From Chloroflexota bacterium (GTDB taxonomy: Bacteria; Chloroflexota; Anaerolineae; Anaerolineales; Villigracilaceae): a DNA stretch of 64,000 nt. The stretch lies in assembly GCA_023459215.1 (NCBI GenBank), contig JAEWVF010000039.1, positions 82,903 through 146,902 on the forward strand, written 5' to 3'. Positions 60,451 to 64,000 of this stretch are shown here, piece by piece (the stretch's first letter is position 1; each line of letters opens with the position of its first letter). Made by a program: the position numbers and the translations under genes. The notes below the pieces were generated by a model. That model saw only the letters and a list, made by a program, of their open reading frames with translations. It was not told the origin of the DNA and made no database searches.

Positions 60451-61707
60451 TTACCAGGATGTTGCCGAATAAGACAAAAGTTCATTGATTTTGGCGGCGG
60501 CGGCATTCAGTGCGGTCAATGCATCTTCCTGGCCGCGATAGACACTCAGCAGCGCCTCGCTGATAATCTTCTCGATTTCGATACTTTTTACGTTGGTTTG
60601 AACAAAGCGGGCATTGGGAAGTTGCTCGAGGAAAAACTGGTTCTGACCGCGCATTTGCTCACTCTCTGCAACAGCCTTTTTTTCAGGCAAATACCCTTCG
60701 TGCAAGGCATATTCGATGCGGTACTGATCCTGGTAAATGAATTCGATGAATTGCCAGGCGATTTCTTTGTTCTCGCCCTGGCTGAACAGGCTGAGCGAGT
60801 CGGTCACTCCCACGGTTGCCGAAGCCGATTGGACCGGGATTGGGGCCAGCCCGTACTCGAAGGGATTCTCCGATTTTTTGAGGGACTCGGCCAGGCTGTC
60901 GCTGTCAATTACCATCCCGAGTTTTCCATCGATAAAGGCTTGTCTCAGGTCACCCTTTTTGTATTGCCCTGGGTCGGGCGGCGCAGCCCCATCCTGTAGC
61001 AACTGATGCAGATACAGCAGGGCTTCCGCGCCTTCCGGGCGGTTAAAGGCGGCCCGGGTGCCATCAGGAGTCAGCATGCTGCCGCCGTTGCCAACCAGGA
61101 AGTAATAGAAATACAGGTCGGTCTCTTTCCCCGAACCCAGGATGCCAAACCCATGAATATCCGGGCCGAGCTGGCTGATTTTCAGCGCCGAATCGCGCAG
61201 TTCAGTCCAATTTTTAGGCGGCTCGGCAATTCCGGCTTGCGCAAAGAGTTCCTTGTTGTAATACAGCCCGCGCGTGGTCACGGATACCGGCAAACCAAAG
61301 GTGCGGCCCTCATATTGGGCGCTGGCGTTCAAAATTTGTGGATAGAACCCGGCCTTGAACTCGGGCGTCATGTAGGCGTCAATCGGCTCGACCCAGCCTT
61401 TGGCGATATACCCGCCCAACTCGCGGGTGGCTACGTGGATAATATCGGGCGGGGTGCCGGCGGCCACCATTTCTTCGATCTGGGCTGGGCCGTCCTCCCA
61501 CTTCAAAACATGCAGATTAACCTTGACATTCGGGTTTTGGGCTTCAAAATCGCGGACGACCCTTTCCCAATATTCGACCGTTGTATCGGTGCGCTGCATA
61601 AAGACGAAGTCGATCTCGGGGCGGGCGGGCGCGCAACCTGCCAGCACACAGGCTACGACCAGGAACAGGCCAAGCATCCCAAACACCAGGTTCTTTCCTT
61701 TTTTCAT
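60451..61707 (-). CDS. Extracellular solute-binding lipoprotein (family 1, sugar type)
   Basis: A 418-residue substrate-binding protein. The signal peptide ends at VLAGC (lipid-modified Cys25). The mature part starts DFVFMQRTDTTVEYWERVV and carries family 1 features such as PPDIIHVATRELGGYIAKGW and GLPVSVTTRGLYYNKELF. Sugar ABC importers usually have two permease genes next door; none is present here, so it is an orphan. Instead it is followed 24 bases later by the Cache-HAMP gene, which suggests use as a ligand-presenting sensor subunit. It overlaps the glycosyltransferase gene upstream by ATGA. Confidence 0.88.
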   Translation of the reverse strand: MKKGKNLVFGMLGLFLVVACVLAGCAPARPEIDFVFMQRTDTTVEYWERVVRDFEAQNPNVKVNLHVLKWEDGPAQIEEMVAAGTPPDIIHVATRELGGYIAKGWVEPIDAYMTPEFKAGFYPQILNASAQYEGRTFGLPVSVTTRGLYYNKELFAQAGIAEPPKNWTELRDSALKISQLGPDIHGFGILGSGKETDLYFYYFLVGNGGSMLTPDGTRAAFNRPEGAEALLYLHQLLQDGAAPPDPGQYKKGDLRQAFIDGKLGMVIDSDSLAESLKKSENPFEYGLAPIPVQSASATVGVTDSLSLFSQGENKEIAWQFIEFIYQDQYRIEYALHEGYLPEKKAVAESEQMRGQNQFFLEQLPNARFVQTNVKSIEIEKIISEALLSVYRGQEDALTALNAAAAKINELLSYSATSW

Positions 61708-62858
61708 ATCTTCCTCCCATTCTTTCGACTTGACAAACCTTGAGCGTTGCTGATTTCCACAATTTTCTCAACAACCGCAAGCACGCCATTTTCAGGGACA
61801 AAAACGCGCCCGTTGTATGCAATTTTTTCAGCTTCTTCTGCAACCAGGGCGCGTTCAATCATGTTTAGCAGGGTTGATTCATTCAAATCGGCTGAATTAA
61901 CCGGCCAGGCGATTTTCCATTGTGCCGCGATTTCACAGTTGCGGCACAGGTCGGTCTGGCTGTCGATCCCGACCAGGATGGACGGAACTCCCAGGTAAGC
62001 CATCTCATAAACCACATTCCGGCCCGCCCGCGCGATGACCAAGCTGCTGATGCTGGCCAGTTCCATAAAATCGACATGACTTTCGAAACAAATATTTTCG
62101 TGCGCAGGAACGTTCACCAGGCTGCCGCTGACCACAATCAGCTTCATGTGCGGGTAGCGATACTGCAAATCGGTCAAAAACAAGTTCACCGGAATATCGA
62201 TAATTTTTTGCGATTCTGCCAGGAATTCCTGGGTGAAGATGTTGCCTGCGCCGCGGTAAACCAGCACAATCTGGTCTTGTTCGTTAAAACCGTATTTCTC
62301 GCGAATTCTTTCTGGAACCAATTCTGAACGGTCATATTTCATCGGCGGGGAGACCATGCTCAGGAGCGATTTGTCCAGCAATGGCGAAGGTTCACAATCT
62401 CGGGCTGCGTAGCCCAGAATCAGGGTCGAATGATTCAACAATTGCGCAATCAGTGTTGCATATTGCTTGTAAGGGCCAAAATCCAGGCTGATATAGTTGG
62501 GCGATGCGATTGAAATGCAGGGAATGCCTCGCGTTTTACAGTAAGTGGGAACATAAAGCTCGCCATCGCATACCACCAGGTCGGGTTGTAAATCGAGCAT
62601 AACCGGGTCGAGATAATCCTGCAATTCGAATAGCTCCCAGCCGGGGAAGGTGCGGTGGGTGAAGACCGCGCTGATTGGCTCAGGCAGGTCCAGGCAGGAT
62701 GCGCCTGAAAACCTTAAAAATGCGCTGCCTGCGCCATATGAAACAAACGAGACAGAACATGGAAAACTCCGTTGTAATGCTTTTCCTATTGACCAGCAAG
62801 TGGAGACATGTCCCCCGCTCGGCAAGCCACGTCCGATGAATAAGATTTTTGGCTGCAT
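61704..62858 (-). CDS. MurG-like GT-B glycosyltransferase
   Basis: A 384-residue GT-B protein. The N-terminus has the glycine-rich FIGRGLPSGGH like MurG-type enzymes. The C-lobe ends with ISSLVIARAGRNVVYEMAYLG and the strand VPSILVG, typical of GT28/UDP-sugar enzymes. It leads the minus-strand operon with the solute-binding and Cache-HAMP genes (ATGA overlap). I chose ATG 62858, behind GAGAAGG; TTG 62903 is a possible longer start. The IS630 element begins 76 bases upstream and may have split it from its native promoter. Donor and acceptor are unknown. Confidence 0.78.
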   Translation of the reverse strand: MQPKILFIGRGLPSGGHVSTCWSIGKALQRSFPCSVSFVSYGAGSAFLRFSGASCLDLPEPISAVFTHRTFPGWELFELQDYLDPVMLDLQPDLVVCDGELYVPTYCKTRGIPCISIASPNYISLDFGPYKQYATLIAQLLNHSTLILGYAARDCEPSPLLDKSLLSMVSPPMKYDRSELVPERIREKYGFNEQDQIVLVYRGAGNIFTQEFLAESQKIIDIPVNLFLTDLQYRYPHMKLIVVSGSLVNVPAHENICFESHVDFMELASISSLVIARAGRNVVYEMAYLGVPSILVGIDSQTDLCRNCEIAAQWKIAWPVNSADLNESTLLNMIERALVAEEAEKIAYNGRVFVPENGVLAVVEKIVEISNAQGLSSRKNGRKI

Positions 62859-62934
62859 CTTCGAGTTTGCCTTCTCATTGAATTCTTCTTTAACATTGTA
62901 CAATAGCTTTGCATCTCTGTACTCTTTTAAAATA

Positions 62935-62961
62935 TTGACATTTACATAAATCGATTAAGAT
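62935..62961 (+). promoter_or_regulatory. IS promoter with -35 inside the inverted repeat
   Basis: TTGACA (62935-62940) is part of the left terminal repeat; TAAGAT (62956-62961) is 15 bases on and ends 6 bases before the ATG at 62968. A partial Shine-Dalgarno (AGGG) is also present. Transposase binding to the end could repress transcription. Confidence 0.5.
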
Positions 62962-62967
62962 AGGGTT

Positions 62968-63477
62968 ATGACATGGATACCGAGAAAACTAACCCGAGAA
63001 CAAATGTCAGAGCGGCGCACAGAAGGAGTGCGTATGCTGCAAGCTGGCGAAAAAAGTCAGGCGCAAATTGCTCGTGAACTTGGTGTCAGTGAAGCCTGCG
63101 TCAGTGTGTGGAACAAAAAACTTCAAGAACAAGGCCCACAAAGTTTGGAAGCTCGTAAAGCGAGTGGCCGACCAGCGAGGCTGAAATCAACGGACAAGGC
63201 AAAGCTGGCAGAGAAGCTGAAGCAGGGAGCACTGGCGGCAGGCTTTCCAACCGAACAATGGACCCAGGCGCGTGTCAAAAAAGTGATTGAGCAAGAATTC
63301 GGTGTTAGCTATCATCCAAATTACATCAGCCGTTTACTAGCCAGTATGGGCTGGAGTGTCCAGAAGCCAGATTCTCGTGCAATGGAACGTGACGAAGAAT
63401 TGATCCTGGCCTGGCTGAAGCAGGATTGGCCAAGGATAAAAAAAGGCACATCAGCTTGGCGCAGACATCGTGTTTGA
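62968..63477 (+). CDS. IS630 transposase, upstream frame (orfA)
   Basis: The 169-residue N-terminal part of the transposase. It has a helix-turn-helix AGEKSQAQIARELGVSEACV (~27-46) and a winged-helix second DNA-binding unit (GFPTEQWTQARVKKVIEQEFG). The frame ends with SAWRRHRV after an A7 run (63437-63443). A +1 (or -2) shift at that run would continue as KAHQLGADIVFEDEFG in the DDE frame. IS630-type elements commonly use programmed frameshifting at A-runs; an inactivating indel is the alternative. Confidence 0.88.
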   Translation: MTWIPRKLTREQMSERRTEGVRMLQAGEKSQAQIARELGVSEACVSVWNKKLQEQGPQSLEARKASGRPARLKSTDKAKLAEKLKQGALAAGFPTEQWTQARVKKVIEQEFGVSYHPNYISRLLASMGWSVQKPDSRAMERDEELILAWLKQDWPRIKKGTSAWRRHRV

Positions 63478-63991
63478 AGATGAATTTGGTGTTTCGTATG
63501 TAGAGCCGGTCAGTTTCACTTGGGCACCAAAAGGAGAAACGCCAATGTTGAAACGACATGGCCGCTTCCGGCGTGAAACATCGACGATGGCCGGGCTGAC
63601 GATTTCAGGCAAGATTTATAAGCAGCACTTCGATGGCTCGATCGACTCTCCGAAATTATTGGTTGGCCTGGAACATTTCCGGCGTCACATCAAAAAGCCG
63701 TTCATTTTGATCTGGGATCAGTCTCGCACGCACAAGTCTCTGTTGGTCAAAGAATATCTGGAAAAACACACCGACATCTATGTGGAATATTTGCCAGCCT
63801 ATGCGCCAGAATTGAATCCAGAAGAATATTGCCACGGAAATGTCAAACGACGCATGAAAAATGCAATCTTTCACTCCAAAGCAGAAATCCGTAGCCGTTT
63901 GAACCAGGGTTTTGCTCGCTTGCGAAAACGTTCCGATATCTTGCTTGGCTTTTTTCAGCATGCCGGGCTCGAACTTAATCAACTTTGGTAA
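63470..63991 (+). CDS. IS630 transposase, DDE catalytic frame (orfB)
   Basis: The C-terminal catalytic part of the transposase, 173 residues from the track start. It includes FEDEF (Asp4), LIWDQSRTHKS (Asp83) and LPAYAPELNPEEY (Glu119), giving a D-x35-E spacing fitting the IS630/Tc1 family. The reading frame is open upstream to about 63432, so translation probably enters by frameshift from orfA and not by its own start (63470 is GTG without a ribosome site). The right inverted repeat begins a few bases after the stop. Confidence 0.88.
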   Translation: MFEDEFGVSYVEPVSFTWAPKGETPMLKRHGRFRRETSTMAGLTISGKIYKQHFDGSIDSPKLLVGLEHFRRHIKKPFILIWDQSRTHKSLLVKEYLEKHTDIYVEYLPAYAPELNPEEYCHGNVKRRMKNAIFHSKAEIRSRLNQGFARLRKRSDILLGFFQHAGLELNQLW

Positions 63992-64000
63992 ATGTCAATA

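Larger units (their letters stand above)
62935..63998 (+). mobile_element. Complete IS630-family insertion sequence with TA duplication
   Basis: The ends TTGACATTTA... and ...TAAATGTCAA form inverted repeats; over 27 bases counted with the flanking TA they match at about 23. The element is bounded by TA at 62933-62934 and 63999-64000, the target duplication expected of IS630/Tc1 elements. It carries two overlapping transposase reading frames (62968-63477 and 63470-63991). Confidence 0.9.

Overview
The window is a chromosomal segment of a bacterium that most resembles a Chloroflexota member of the Anaerolineae type. This is inferred from gene styles, not from a database match: very large SARP/BTAD-AAA-TPR and cyclase-AAA-TPR regulators, lipoproteins with Thr/Pro-rich linkers, LysM proteins with a Cys-rich head, SdrD-like B repeats, a C25 peptidase and an NTT-HEAT-cNMP fusion. 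Most genes are GC-rich. The first ~2.6 kb is visibly AT-richer and looks imported or recombined. No rRNA, tRNA or CRISPR array was seen.

Layout. (1) 1-10765, + strand: surface polysaccharide locus. It has a gene end, a small MITE-like element, glycosyltransferases, a GNAT acyltransferase, a phosphoglycosyl transferase with permuted domains, a dehydratase/nucleotidyltransferase/aminotransferase set for an activated amino-deoxysugar, a Wzz-BY-kinase and a LysM membrane protein. (2) 10788-23849: a structured leader ending in an intrinsic terminator, then one 12.66-kb gene for a 4219-residue secreted protein with 15 SdrD-B-like repeats and a C-terminal gingipain-type C25 peptidase. (3) 23901-29608: a GH13 glucosidase, then a heterodimeric ABC exporter preceded by a 23-codon leader ORF and a terminator that together look like an attenuator. 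(4) 29671-38512: a SARP/BTAD-AAA-TPR regulator followed by five envelope or secreted proteins. Two promoters here carry the same 18-bp direct-repeat box at the same distance from an identical -10 element, the likely targets of the regulator. (5) 38545-48407, - strand: the infC-rpmI-rplT operon with an apparent AUA start for infC, then polA with a TPR protein, methyltransferase, lipoprotein sulfatase and APH-like kinase packed behind it. (6) 48420-55400: MFS exporter, GNAT remnant, a 32-bp perfect palindrome, a zinc-ribbon/class III cyclase/AAA/TPR protein, a 153-bp MITE, dienelactone hydrolase and OsmC. (7) 55417-62858, - strand: a tight operon of MurG-like glycosyltransferase, orphan solute-binding lipoprotein, Cache-HAMP protein without output domain, and NTT-HEAT-cNMP fusion. 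It is a candidate undescribed sensory system. (8) 62935-63998: a complete IS630-family element with TA target duplication.

General signal: at four unrelated genes (29683, 34791, 50221, 62968) a -10 hexamer ends exactly 6 nt before the ATG, which implies leaderless mRNAs. The most promising leads are the twin SARP-box promoters, the leader-peptide attenuator of the ABC exporter, the operon at 55417-62858, the permuted phosphoglycosyl transferase, and the structured leader of the giant peptidase-adhesin gene.
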